64,000 nt of DNA, taken from positions 70,339,889 through 70,403,888 of the forward strand of contig NC_134023.1 of assembly GCF_040712315.1 (NCBI RefSeq), written 5' to 3'. The notes beneath the pieces were generated by a model that had not been told where the DNA came from, did no database searches, and saw only the letters and a program-made list of their open reading frames with translations. Of the stretch, positions 1-11,435 are shown piece by piece (the first letter of the stretch is position 1; every line of letters begins with the position of its first letter). The stretch is from Castanea sativa. Its lineage: Eukaryota > Streptophyta > Magnoliopsida > Fagales > Fagaceae. The position numbers and the translations under genes are program-made.

Positions 1-2749
1 GACCTCCACAACTCCAATCTACTTGGAGCTTTGAGTACAAGCTGTCTGGTCAGCTTTTGATTGTCTCTCTTTACAAACCAAACTTTAGTTTAATCTGGTA
101 TCTTAAAGAACCAGATAGCAAGTAGGAACTGATCTTGTTCACCTGGAAGCCAGTGGAAACCAAATGCAAAATAGCCAGGTGGTGGAGACCATGTGGAGTC
201 ATTGTCAGTGGAAAAGAGAGTTGACTTATGTTATTGTTGACTTGAGCTATTGCAGGAACCAGGAAGGTGATAACTGATAACAAGGATAAACAATTGGCAA
301 TGGAAATGAGAAACTAATGAAGCCATTGGAAACAGATAGGGCTAATACAAAGTGGTCAATGGTCGACTTATGAAGAACTTTAAAGTGTAGCCTCGGTGAA
401 TATTGTTGAGCACTGGTGTCTACTTCAAAATTTGCCAACGGTCAAAATAGTCAGGAAAATCAAACTGCAGGCAGCAGGTAGTTAATTGATACATCTCATA
501 GATCACATAGTTTTCAAATGGCACTGTTTTGGATAACTTATTTTTTGGATTTTCAACCTCAATATGACAACTTTGGCCGGCACATGATCTGAAATTGACA
601 AAATAAATTAATCATGGATAGGTTGATATGTTCAGGTGGGTTTTCATTTACTCAGGATTGAGGAATGCTTTGAGTGGATATAAAAGCTAAGTGGTGAAGG
701 TTGACAAATATCAGCATGTTTTATCTGCAAACAACCAAAACAATCTATATCAAAGGAAGACAGTTTCTACAAGAATTAATTTGGCATTAACATCTTGACT
801 TCAAGCCACATGACCCTTCCTTCTTTTTGCACCCAACAAACAGCAATGACCAGTAGAATAAGTTGAACATAAATTATATTTCAGATTGGAATAAGGTAAA
901 ACAGTGTTGGTCTGGTTGCTACGCACAAACTTAATTATGTTTAGTTTCATCCTCCAAATATCAATAAATATGTTTTCATCTGTATAGGCGACATACAGAA
1001 CAAACAGTAAGTGTCAAAAAAACTTAAGTGATTTTCAATTTCTAAAACAACTGCAGGTTGCAGCCTGCCTTGCTATTTGCCAAATTATGCTGAAGCTTCA
1101 GCATAGGGATATTCACACAGTTCTAGTACTCACGTGCAGCAAAGCAGTTTCTGATTTGTGTAATGGAATGTGTAGCTCTAGTTGGTCTATAGAGGCAGTT
1201 ATGCTAGACTTTAAACAGGTAAAGAAGCAGATGACAAGCGTGTAGGTTGGACATGTGGACAAACTCAGTTTAGCTGACCCGTTAGCATTACAAAATATTG
1301 CTTCCAAGTTCTATAAAATCTTACCAAGAATAACAACTAAAGCTCTAGTACTTTTTTTTTTTTCTCTCAACATTATGTTCTACTATGGTATCAAAGAACA
1401 AGAAAAAATGAGCCATGCTAAATATGAAACCATTATGCCGCCCTCTATCTACAGGGGAAAAAAGAAAAAGAAAACTTAACTCTTTATATAAGCAATGCAA
1501 ACATATGAAGCCATTTTGGGCTGAAAATTCTGTAACTGTTCACAGAACTGTTACTTTAAATAAAAAAATAAGTTGTAAAACTAGTGTATGATTTTGAAGT
1601 GGTTCCCTTGAAACTTTTAAGGTTGAAAATGAGCCATGCTCGTGTATACATGCTAAATTTACTGGCTGATACAGTGAATGAATAAAAACCAGTCCCTGGA
1701 GTCCTTGTTTTACTGCTCTGTTCTTTCTCTGTTTGCTGCAGAAAATCACAGCTTCTTTCTCTGCGATGAGGGCTGGTTTGTTGTAATCCTTAAGCTATCT
1801 TTCTGTGCCAAGCTACATTTTATTGTACAATGTCTATGGTTCTAGGTGGTTGTGATTTTTGTCTTTGGCTCTAGGTACTTTAATTTGCAAATTGATTACA
1901 ATGCTTAATGCCAGGTATACATTCTTAGAAATTGGATAATTTAATAAATCAAAGCCATTCTCTTTTAGTGGTAGACATAGCTTTATAAATTCCTGTGAGG
2001 TCTACAACCATGACTCCAAACCACCACTATTACCTAGTTATTCTCACCACCATTATCATCCATATGATCATTTTCAAAATGTTCTATTTTCTTTAGTATT
2101 AATTCTACTCATTCAATTTTTAGAAATTTGAGTTGACAGAATTTCAATTTCATTAATTAATGTAAAATCCTTCATTTTAATAATTCTAAAAATTCCTTAT
2201 AAGTATGTTGTTAACATCAAACAAAAATCCAATCATCTAATCACAGTGACAGAAACTAGAGTACAAGATTACCTGTTCTAGTTCCACCAACGAAAGTATC
2301 ATAGCCAAAACCCCACTTCCTTTTCAATATTTTCCTCTATAGCTTCATCACAATCTTAATTCTTTTATATAGCACCCTCTCAAGCTAGTGCTAGCCAAGT
2401 GAAAGATCTATTTATTTTTTGATAGGTGAAGAGAAAGATTCAAATGCAGGGTAAAAATTGTAAAAGAAATATCAATAAAAAGGTTGAGGAGGCTCATTGC
2501 TTAAATTAGCGTTGCACACGGCAGTGATTTAAAACAAGAAAGGAGTCAAACTACTTGTCACATGAGTTGAAGGCTCAATATATTTGGAAAATTAAATACA
2601 ATTACCATTCATCTTCCTCAACTAATGCATTCTATAGCAAGAAAAGTAACACAAAAAATCAAATCAGTAACAATTATTAGTATATTATTTTTCAAGTATA
2701 TAAGAAGGAAATAGCTACTTATCAACAAAAAAGAAAAAGAAGGAAATAA
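1..2749. other. Intergenic DNA, no recognised gene
   Basis: AT-rich sequence with only short unlinked open frames and no codon pattern or motif that I recognise. The part next to 2750 must contain the 3' untranslated region of the minus-strand hexosaminidase gene, but I cannot place its polyadenylation site. A frame open from position 3 to about 122 could be the end of an exon of a gene outside the window; nothing in it supports a function. Confidence 0.4.
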
Positions 2750-5700
2750 CTAAGCAAAAGGCTGAACTGTGTTGCACATGCCAGGGTTCCTAATGCACCA
2801 AAGTGGCTGAATGGGTTCAGCTCCAATACCTCTTCGTACCATTCTACATCTCCACTCGTTCAACCTATCTGTTGCCTCAGCATACCTTTTCTTACCTGTC
2901 TCATCCCAGTTCCCAGACCACAGTGTCTCTGCCATTGCTGAAGTTCTTGGCCAAATTCTTGCATCTAAAACTGCAGGATCTGCTTGCTCAGACCACAATG
3001 CCACCTCCCCACCTAATACTAGATTGGCCTCCTCCTCACTCAACCCATATGTTATATCATAGTTGTATATGGTTTGCCATGTTTTGAAATGCCCACACCA
3101 TGATCCGCCATTTCCAGAGTTATCACTTGTTTGTTGATCATACTGGCTGTCATTCCCTAGAAAGTCACCGTGCCCACAGTCCAGATAATAGAAATCCGAG
3201 GATGATACGATAACTTGGTATCCAGAAGAAACAATCTTTTTGGTGTTTTCATGCCCATTGTTCCATGTCTGCAAGATGGTATGCTCTGGAGGAAGAGCTG
3301 TGGTTGGTACCTTGATATTACCATCCAATATAACATCTTCCCAATAAACCACTGTTCGGTTTAGGGATACAATATAAGGAAAAGTAGAGTTGACAAAGAT
3401 CTCAAGTAGCTGACTGAGAGTTCCACCATTTGAGAGGAAGGACTGAATGGCCGGATCAGCTTTCCAACAACCAGGGATGATCTCATCAGCTCCAGCATGG
3501 TAGAATGGTTCTGGGAATAGGGTGGCTACATCGTTAATAACTCGTTTCAGGACTTGGTAAGTCTTGGGGTTTAAGGGGTTCAATTGGCCTGTTCCAGGTT
3601 CAGAGGCAAGACGGTCTTCCCACTTGCTTCCAGCTGGCCACCAAAACATGTTTGCACATGTTATAATGTCAGGGTAGGCTTCTGCCCATGATCCCGTATG
3701 GGCTGCAAGTAAAAAAAATAAAATTTTAAACTCATTCCATTTCACCACAACAATTACTAAAGTTTAATTAAGTACAAACCTATGGTATGGAAAAAGGAAT
3801 GGACTGAAATTTACTTGATATCATTGTATGCATTATGATTCTGGATTAAATGGTTCAACAATGTGAATCATCTTATGTTTTATGTCTTTCTAAAATCCTC
3901 ACCTAATCCCACTGTCAAAAGTTGTATTAGCTTGTGTATATTCACCATATTGTAATATAAGAATTATCAAGGTTTCTCCAATTATATTTGAATTTTGACT
4001 TTGCAATTATATCTTGCTCATATTCGAATTCAAATATAAAATATGTCTAACAAGTTTTGGCAAACAATGAAAAACTAAAGAAAGCATCTAATGGGAAGCA
4101 ATCGGATTGAAAATCNNNNNNNNNNNNNNNNNNNNNNNNNNNNNNNNNNNNNNNNNNNNNNNNNNNNNNNNNNNNNNNNNNNNNNNNNNNNNNNNNNNNN
4201 NNNNNNNNNNNNNNNNNNNNNNNNNNNNNNNNNNNNNNNNNNNNNNNNNNNNNNNNNNNNNNNNNNNNNNNNNNNNNNNNNNNNNNNNNNNNNNNNNNNN
4301 NNNNNNNNNNNNNNNAATATCCTGTGTAAAATAGCTTGAGCTGCTTCCATTTATCATATTTGACGCCAAAGGCAAGAATCACTGGACAAGTTAAGGCAGA
4401 GGAAAGCATCATTCAATTAAATGGAAGGTGAGGGCTTGGGTTGATTTAGTGGGAATTTTTGCAGTGATGCAAAATAAAATTCTATGCAGTCAGTGGGGGA
4501 TGTTTTCTTAAGAGGAATAAATGTCACTGTAGAAGAGCTTAGGGTGTGATTTCTGTCATGTTTTGTTGAATAATTAGATGGTAATGGTAGTTATGGTTAG
4601 TTTTGTCTGTATCGTTTGTCGTTGTGTAAGATCTGTTTGTACCCCTAGCAGCTTTGAATAGCTGCTTGTTTTTGCTACTTTGCAATGTTTTTGTAAGTTG
4701 AGCAAAGGTCACTTGTTCATCAGAAATTATCTAAGCATTCTAATTTTTAATTATAAGCGCAAGAGATGCATATATGGGGCTTGTTAGATTAGGTTTAGAC
4801 TGATTGTAGTAAATAGGTTGTTGAAACACGTTTACTAAACATAATCCTTTTTCATTTCTTCCTTTTTTGGATAAAAGGTACACCAGAAATAGTGAGATTC
4901 AATCTTTGTCTTTTGATGTTTCCTGATTGATTTCTGAACCTGCTAAAGAAGATAACTATTTTGGAGGGGTAAAATTTAGGGACAGTTCTCTATGTACTAA
5001 ACCTTAGGTTCCTCAAGTAAATTCAATTATGTGTTTGTATTGGCCAATAAACCACATGGTTGAATTCAGTTGTCCTTGGGAGAGCATGATAGTATGACAC
5101 TACGCACACTGCATTGGTCAGTACGTTTGTGTTGTGGAATATGATTTAGGAACCCAAAGTACAAGACTATACCTAAGTTTTGCCCCTTTTGGAATGCACT
5201 TAGATGAGTTAGATTTGCAAATCCAATGTATGAACTCATTCTAGTATCTTTGACATAGTCTGAGATTCCAAAAGTTCTTATGCATATACAATGCCAACTA
5301 GCTAAGAGTTTGTTTAATTGTCCTACAAATTACCTCTCTCAAACCTATAAAAGTGACAATTTTGTGTACTAGATACTACCGTTATAACTAGCAATACAAT
5401 CCTAGAAATTTTGTACTAAAAAGAGAAAAAGAGTAGGATATCAAACAAAAGAGTAAAGGCAAACGAGAAAAGTTTTACTGACCGGGAGTGTCAATCTCTG
5501 GAACCACTCTAACCCCATGCTCCAAGCCAAACTGCACAATTCTGTTGACATCATAAGGAGTGTACAGCATGTCAGGACCATATGAACCCTTAGCTGCCAA
5601 ATCAGGCTCAGACGGCACCAAAAGTGGGAAAGAGTGTGAGTCAGTGATGTGCCAATGAAACACATTCATCTTATTCACACTTATAGCTCCAATGGTCCTC

Positions 5701-6284
5701 AATATATCCTCAACTGGGTAGTAATTCCTTGAAGTATCCAACAAAACCCCTCTGTGTGCAAAAAGTGGTGCATCCCATATATACAACCCCACAGCTACAC
5801 GCAAAGGGTCACCCCAAACGAGCTGAGAAAAAGTCTCTAGGCCTCTCATGGCACCCCACACAGTCTCTGCAGTCAAATTAGCAGGACCCCATGTGGGAAT
5901 AGTGAGTGTATAGGACTCATTCACGTTGTGGTGAAGTGGGGCAGTGAGGTCTGAGACAGAGACCATAAGGGTCTGCAAAGGAGGGGTGGTGGTGGCGAAG
6001 TTGAGAGTGGGAGGGACTAAGGGAATGTGGTGCTCGGTTTGAATGAGGTTGAGGTAGCGTTTGATGGCGGAGGAGAGGTGTGTATGTATTTGGTTGGGAG
6101 TTGAAATGGTGAAGGTGGGAGAGAGAAGAGTGGCTTGTGGTTGTGGCCATGAAAAAGTTCGTGGCTTTGGCCATACTTGGATTGTGGATTCAACTGTGGA
6201 GATTGGGAAGGACAACGCTGCTAGTCCTGTGGAGACGATGAGAATGGAATTGAAGAAAGGAAGCAACATGTTTTCTTTGTTCAC
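2750..6284 (-). CDS. HEXO2: Beta-hexosaminidase, GH20 family (HEXO2-like), two exons
   Basis: Beta-N-acetylhexosaminidase removes terminal GlcNAc/GalNAc; in plants it trims N-glycans in the vacuole, plasma membrane or apoplast. Exon 1 is 6284-5483 and exon 2 is 3702-2750; donor G|GTCAGT and acceptor TTGCAG|CC join in phase and give 584 residues, normal for the family. The N-terminus (about residues 1-32) is a hydrophobic signal peptide. A GH20b-type N-terminal domain follows (about 35-170), then the TIM barrel with [23 protein letters not shown], the HAGADE motif holding the catalytic Asp340-Glu341 pair, and WSEQADPAV near the end. Several N-glycosylation sequons (NES, NLT, NST, NRT, NDS) fit a secreted glycoprotein. 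The intron (5482-3703) contains the assembly gap. HEXO2 rather than HEXO1/3 is my judgement from the [11 protein letters not shown] segment; GH20 membership itself is certain. Confidence 0.93.
4116..4315. other. Assembly gap of 200 N
   Basis: Exactly 200 unknown bases inside the hexosaminidase intron. The round number indicates a placeholder of unknown true size. The exons on both sides are complete and in phase, so the gap need not hide coding sequence of this gene. Confidence 0.99.
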
Positions 6285-8711
6285 GATTGGGTGAAGTGGG
6301 TAGACTTTTTGAGCACTTTGAAAACAGTGATTGACATGGTTTTCTTTGTGACACGTTGCTTTAGACTAAATTTAAAGTTTGAGAAATTCTAATAACATAT
6401 AAAATGTTACCATTTTTACCACAATTATTTTATGTGATAAATTATGATTAGTTATCTATGATTTTTACATTGATTTATATGGATTTACAAAAAAAAAAAA
6501 AAAAAAAAATTCACTGCTTACAAATTTTCTTGTGAATAGTTAGGACAAAAGTTGTGATTTATGCTATGTTCATAAAATTTTTGTTTGAAGTCTTTGTTAA
6601 TTACGACATTGTTTGGATACTGTTTATTTTGCTGAAACTAAAAATTTATTGCTGAAAGTATTGTAAATAAAGATAAAAATTAGTTGAAATAGTACAGTGG
6701 TCCATGAATAATACTAAAAAGTGTAATGAGACTTATAAATAGTAGCAAAAATAAACTGAATAGTAAAATAATTTTCATTTATAATCTCTATCCAACATGT
6801 GTTGCTTTTATTGTTGGTCATGAGTTTTGTTTGGTTGTTATTTGGGACTTTGCTTTTGTGCTACTAGTGATGGACTTTGTCTTAGCTGGAGCCTAATAAA
6901 AGAAATAATATTGAATGAGTATAATTTAAGATCTACTTTGAATGAGTATAATAAAATAAATTTACCTCTTGACAGGTAATTTTTATTATTAGTAGAAAAC
7001 TTAGCTATCCAGTTTGTATTTAATATAGGATGAAGAAGATCAGACCAGTTGTATTGTGAATTTAGGATACATTGGACCCCTTTTGGGGTCAAGGGACTGA
7101 AAAGAAATTGACAAAATGGTCCTTTCTGTTCATTATAAATTGTTCCGCTTTGTAGAGTCTTGCTAGTTTGATGCATTAATTTTTTTCTCTTTTTTTCTGA
7201 TAAATTACACTTTTAGTCCCTCAAATATTGGTTATGTTCGATTTTGGTCCATTATTTTCAAATATTTAAAATGTAATAATTTGGTCACCCCAATCTATTT
7301 TTATATTTAAGTGACCCTAACTTGAAATTGTTGTTAATGCCATTTTTATATTTGGGTCCATTACTTTCTTATATTTCTTAATTTTTGTATGGACTAAATC
7401 CATTAATTTTTTTTATTGGGATTTGTGAAGGAACGGGGCACGAAAGCAAAGAGTATGACCTATTTGAGCATAGCTATGGGCCCAAGAGGTGGATTTGTCT
7501 AGTGGGCTTGAAACTCTTGCAAAAGCCATGAGTCCATAGGAAAATTTGAATAATTTGTTGTATTTACCAAAAAAAAGGTTTAATATTCTGTAAAATTTCA
7601 GCCTAATCATCTCAAGCGATGAAAAGCTATTTAACCACATTTAATGCTAAATAACGAGAAATCTCAAATTTAGCAGGTTTTTCAGCGATCATTTCCCCTA
7701 AAAAGGCTTGGAAAAGCTTATATTAGCTAATCAGATTATCTAAATTCGATAGCAAATTAGACTTCAATAAAAAAAAAATAAATAAAATAAAAGATAGCAA
7801 ATTAGATTGATGTAATATCCAAAAAAAGCCTATTGCTCAAGGTTGTCATTTCAAGAATCCAGCAACCAAAATTTCAATTATTATCTAAAGATAATATTAG
7901 ACGTACCTCTAATCTACTACAAAACCATGTCTCTAGCAAGCTTTATAGCCTTTATTTAGACTTCAATTACCTCACCAAATACATTTATATTTCTTAATTA
8001 TGCCAAAGCTTGTGATTATTAGATTCAGAAATTTTTAAAAGAGGTTCTATGTGTGTGGACTAAAGCAGAGTATTAAAAGGCCCAAATACAAATCTTTAGA
8101 TTTAGGAACTTGAATAGAAATTAAAGGGCCCAAATCTTGCTATTTAGTTTGAATTTTGGAAGATAAATTTTGGGAAGCAGTTTTTTTTTTTTTTTTTTTG
8201 GAGCTTGCTTTGGAATTAATTGACATTTATAAACTCATCCACTTCAATTCTTTTTATTTTTATTTCCTCTTGGAAGAAAAAAAGAAAAAGAAAAACAAAG
8301 AAAGTCACTTGACAAATGTTGCATTGTTAATTTCTTTAACATTTTTATTCTTGGTTCCGAGTTAAATAAGCGAATTGCAAAACAAGTTCCTAGTCCTACA
8401 GCAAGAGAATGTTTTTTCCACGCAACAAATCTATTACTGGCAAATCTATATCTCATAAACAATCTCTATTTATAAAGGCAAATAAATAATGATGATTTAA
8501 TAAGCCCTTTCCAATACTATAAACTTTAAACACAATAAAAACACTACCATAGAACATGACAACAAGATCTGCTTTGCTATTGCTAAAAAGAGGGAAAGCT
8601 CTTCTCATCTAAAAAAAAATGAAATCTAAATACAGCATATAGATTATAGATTAGAATACACTCTCGGTACTGGAAGTATTACACAATATAGAATATTGCA
8701 TCATGAAAAAT
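6285..8711. other. Intergenic region between HEXO2-like gene and PLATZ pseudogene
   Basis: It contains the hexosaminidase promoter (just above 6284, minus strand; no clear TATA box), an A20 run near 6489, one MITE-like repeat (6607-6790), a stretch near 7195-7400 resembling common dispersed plant repeats, and from about 8140 a segment matching the 3' flank of the intact PLATZ gene near 49.3-50.0 kb. No coding region is supported. Confidence 0.5.
6607..6790 (-). repeat. MITE-like dispersed repeat (same family as in the Vps62-like introns)
   Basis: Begins near TTGTTTGGATACTGTTTATT and ends near TCTCTATCCAAC, with an internal stretch rich in 'aatagtacagtggtccatgaata'. The reverse complement of this pattern (…TTCATGGGCCCCACTGTAC… AGCAAAATAAGCAGATCCCAAAC) occurs in the intron of each Vps62-like copy and upstream of each gene, so it is a dispersed family of about 150-200 bp. 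The class is unproven; the size and paired ends suggest a hAT-like MITE. Confidence 0.55.
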
Positions 8712-9456
8712 CTAAAAGAAAGGAGATCTAAAGGGAATCCCCTTTCTATTTCTTTTGTGATTTGATTGATTAGGTTCATGTTCATGTTCATCTCTACTAT
8801 TTTTTGTCAAAAATGGTACGTCAGAGGAAGGATCTACTTTGTTCTCACCATATCTTTCACCTGTGATAATCAAATTATTGTACTAGTGAGAAAAATATTT
8901 TAAAAAATCAAATTAAAACATTAATAAATAGAATATATATTGAAAAAAATAATTATATATCTTATTTTGCATGCGATTGAACAGAACTTGAATGAATCTC
9001 TTTTCTCAATTGTAAATATTTCTAAATGATCTATTAGTTCATATCCACAAACTTGACACTCGTAAGTAGCATTAGCTTGACATTCATTCAATTTATTTTT
9101 TGAGTCAATGAAAATTATTTTTTTGAAATTAAAATTGAAATAGTGTATATCGAAGACGTCTATAAACTTCCTTATTTTACTAATTTGAAGCGCTCTTTTA
9201 CGTGAAGCTTTAAGAACCTAAAACAAAAACAAAAATAGTAAGATTATTTATGAATACAAAAAATTTATATATATATATATACTTTTTTTTTTCAAAAAAC
9301 ATAATTAATATAAAATAAACCTTACTTGGAGAAACTTGTGATCTTTATGCCTAATATTTTTGTAACTTGGACAAAATACTTTGCTTCGGTTGCAGACTCG
9401 ATAGAAGTAAGTAGAGCATCTACTTTTGCGTTTGTCACAACAAACATTGAATTCAC

Positions 9457-9458
<2 letters not shown>
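8712..9458 (-). pseudogene. PLATZ transcription factor pseudogene, exon 1 truncated
   Basis: A paralogue of the intact PLATZ gene at 50.2-51.2 kb. Exon 3 is 8860-8712, exon 2 is 9217-8966 (252 nt, the same length as in the intact copy, still open, keeping CQVCGYEL and FKFCSIACK), and the exon 1 remnant is about 9458-9326. Defects: the start and first ~16 codons of exon 1 are missing because the sequence runs into a TA repeat; several zinc-ligand residues of exon 1 are replaced (CERC reads CPSY; the Cys of FCRDC is Tyr); the exon 2 donor GTAAGA reads ATAAGA; and a one-base loss in exon 3 brings in an early stop after VKDMVRTK. The 3' flank to about 8140 also matches the flank of the intact gene, so this was a segmental duplication and not a retrocopy (introns are kept). 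Confidence 0.88.

Positions 9459-9516
<58 letters not shown>
9459..9516. repeat. (TA)n microsatellite at the florendovirus end
   Basis: A pure TA dinucleotide run that separates the truncated PLATZ exon from the endogenous pararetrovirus. It forms a pair with the TA run at 15843-15880 on the other side of the viral sequence. Confidence 0.97.
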
Positions 9517-9518
<2 letters not shown>

Positions 9519-9734
9519 AAATGGGGGTAAGTTACAGGCTAAGGCCGGTTGAGGCCAGTGTGCGGAAGATAAAAGAGAAAATACAAATGAAAGCCGGCTG
9601 AGGCTATATGATTACAATGACTGAGTCACTGGATTACAACTGAAAATTAAACTCTTGGCTGGAAGAGGAGGGAATTTTGGAGTTGCTCAAGTTTCTCCTA
9701 AAATTGGACCTGCCTCAAAATGGAGAAATGGCTT

Positions 9735-9746
9735 CCTTAAATAGGC
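9735..9746 (-). promoter_or_regulatory. TATA-like box of the endogenous pararetrovirus
   Basis: On the minus strand the sequence reads CCTATTTAAGGAAG. It lies about 300 bp after the end of ORF2, in the intergenic region where caulimovirids carry the promoter for the pregenomic RNA. Position and sequence fit; no transcription start can be shown from sequence. Confidence 0.4.
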
Positions 9747-9864
9747 TGGAGGAGGCCTTGGATGCTGCTGGATGATTGCTGAAAATCCGGAGGGTAAATT
9801 GCTTTTACTGAGGTGAAAGTTAATCCCACCGAAAGCAACAGTATCCCTTGATGATTGTGTCTGT

Positions 9865-9887
9865 GAACAGTAAAACTTTCACTGTTC
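9865..9887. other. Short hairpin in the viral intergenic region
   Basis: GAACAGT and ACTGTTC form a 7-bp stem around a 9-base loop. The word ACTGTT recurs several times between 9840 and 9970. It could be a promoter element or a leader structure; the function is unknown. Confidence 0.35.
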
Positions 9888-10050
9888 ATGCTACAGTGCT
9901 TTGTCCCCTTGCTTTTCTGGATACTGTTGAAATAGTAATCTGTCGGGGAATCTGCTGGGTGCGGGTACTGTTCATATCAGTGGCTGGTGCTGATTTTGAA
10001 TAGTAACCGGATTGTGATCTTTTATCCTGAGTTGCTGAGTCAGGATGCTT

Positions 10051-11406
10051 TTAATCGCTGTCCAGATTATACCCGCTGTAAGGATCTTGGGAATCTTGAA
10101 AAGGGTCAATTGGACTGTGGTTGACTGACCCTTCAGAGGCAGTAGGAGAGATCTGTTCTTCTGACTCTAGCTGCTGGGAATGAGCTATGAGTTGCTGGGC
10201 TAATTCCTTTAATTCTTTGCTAGACTTTCCGGCAAGCTGGACAGAATCTAAGCTAGACTGAGATCTTGTCCTGTGGGCAATGGGTTTCTGAACTGGGGGA
10301 GGATAATCCTTGTAAACCTGGCTGATGATTGGATTAATCCTGAGACTGTCCCACCATTTAACTGAGAATTCTCGGTTTAAGAGGTTGCTGTCAATTGTAT
10401 ATTTCCACATGCTGATCCAATGGACCTTGTACCTCTGGGAGAAGACCAGGATTATTGGGAACTGGGATCTGTGCTTAGAGGAGCTGCACCTTGAATCAAA
10501 GTATCTCAAAGCATCTTGTAATGGTTCTGGGAAGATTTGAGGGATGGATCCAAACATTTCCCACCATTTAAGGAACCAGGAGGGGGTTTGGCTATCAAAA
10601 TCTTTGATGAACATTAAGAACCATGAATGATTAAATTTCTGGTTCTGGAAGAGGAGTACTTTTTCAAAAGCATCCATGTAATCATAATAGCTGTAATGGA
10701 GTACTGAGCCTGATGGAGATCTGTAGTTTTTGAGGATCCTTAACAGGGAAGGATGCTGTCCCCATTCTTTACTACTAATAAAACCGGTGATGATGAACTT
10801 GTGATAAAGAACTATTGGGGGGTCCCCTTTGCTGTAGATGTTTTCTATTTGAGCAGATTTTTCCTGAGAGAGGATGCTCTTATAGAACTGGATATTTTTC
10901 TCCGGATGCTTGGGTAGGAAATGCCAGTTTGGTGGCAATACTTCCATGGCTAAGGCTAGGGGATCTGTTATATGAACTAAGTGAGGTTCAATATAAGAGA
11001 TATGCTGGGTAAAGGTCTTCTTGACATAAGAGGATTGTCCTCCTCTTTGGGTTGGATAGAAAGAAGGCTTTTGAGTTTGGATAGGGCTAAAATGTTCTTC
11101 TATCTGATAAGGATTGATTGTTTTGGGTGCTGGGGAGGCTAGTGGCCGAGTCAGAATCGGGCCGACCATAAGGCTGCCTTTCATAATTTGGTTTTGGAAT
11201 TGTTGAAACCAAATATCGATTGGCAATGTTTGATGGTGAAGCAGGGTTATCCTGCCTGGGGTTTCTTGCTTGGGATGCTGGGACAATTTGGCTGGGGGTG
11301 ATTGGGACAATCTTTCCTGTGGTTTGTGATTGGCTAGAACCAACAGGGTTTTGCTGTTTAGAGATCTTAGGGGGTTGGGACAGTTGTACGGGTTTCTTCC
11401 GGACAT
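10051..11406 (-). CDS. Florendovirus-like ORF2 protein, function unknown (endogenous viral)
   Basis: An uninterrupted frame of 451 codons from the first ATG at 11406 (the frame stays open further upstream into the end of the RNase H region). The product is basic and proline-rich at the N-terminus. A central tryptophan- and aromatic-rich domain follows (PPNWHFLP, FLKWWEMFGSIP, VHWISMWKYTID, FSVKWWDSL), then an acidic, serine-rich tail ending YSGYNLDSD. It has no protease, RT or zinc motif. It matches my memory of the extra downstream ORF of florendoviruses, for which no function is established. Being still open in an endogenous copy suggests a young insertion; I see no evidence for host use. 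Confidence 0.75.
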   Translation of the reverse strand: MSGRNPYNCPNPLRSLNSKTLLVLANHKPQERLSQSPPAKLSQHPKQETPGRITLLHHQTLPIDIWFQQFQNQIMKGSLMVGPILTRPLASPAPKTINPYQIEEHFSPIQTQKPSFYPTQRGGQSSYVKKTFTQHISYIEPHLVHITDPLALAMEVLPPNWHFLPKHPEKNIQFYKSILSQEKSAQIENIYSKGDPPIVLYHKFIITGFISSKEWGQHPSLLRILKNYRSPSGSVLHYSYYDYMDAFEKVLLFQNQKFNHSWFLMFIKDFDSQTPSWFLKWWEMFGSIPQIFPEPLQDALRYFDSRCSSSKHRSQFPIILVFSQRYKVHWISMWKYTIDSNLLNREFSVKWWDSLRINPIISQVYKDYPPPVQKPIAHRTRSQSSLDSVQLAGKSSKELKELAQQLIAHSQQLESEEQISPTASEGSVNHSPIDPFQDSQDPYSGYNLDSD

Positions 11407-11435
11407 CTTGGCCGTGACTCGCAAAAATTCACGGG

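Noticed and set aside
4047..4412. Open frames that span the N stretch
   Set aside because: They exist only because unknown bases cannot contain stops; the region is an intron with an assembly gap.
9305..9520. Frame beginning with IYIYIY
   Set aside because: The start lies in the TA microsatellite; only the part after it is real, as PLATZ exon 1 remnant.
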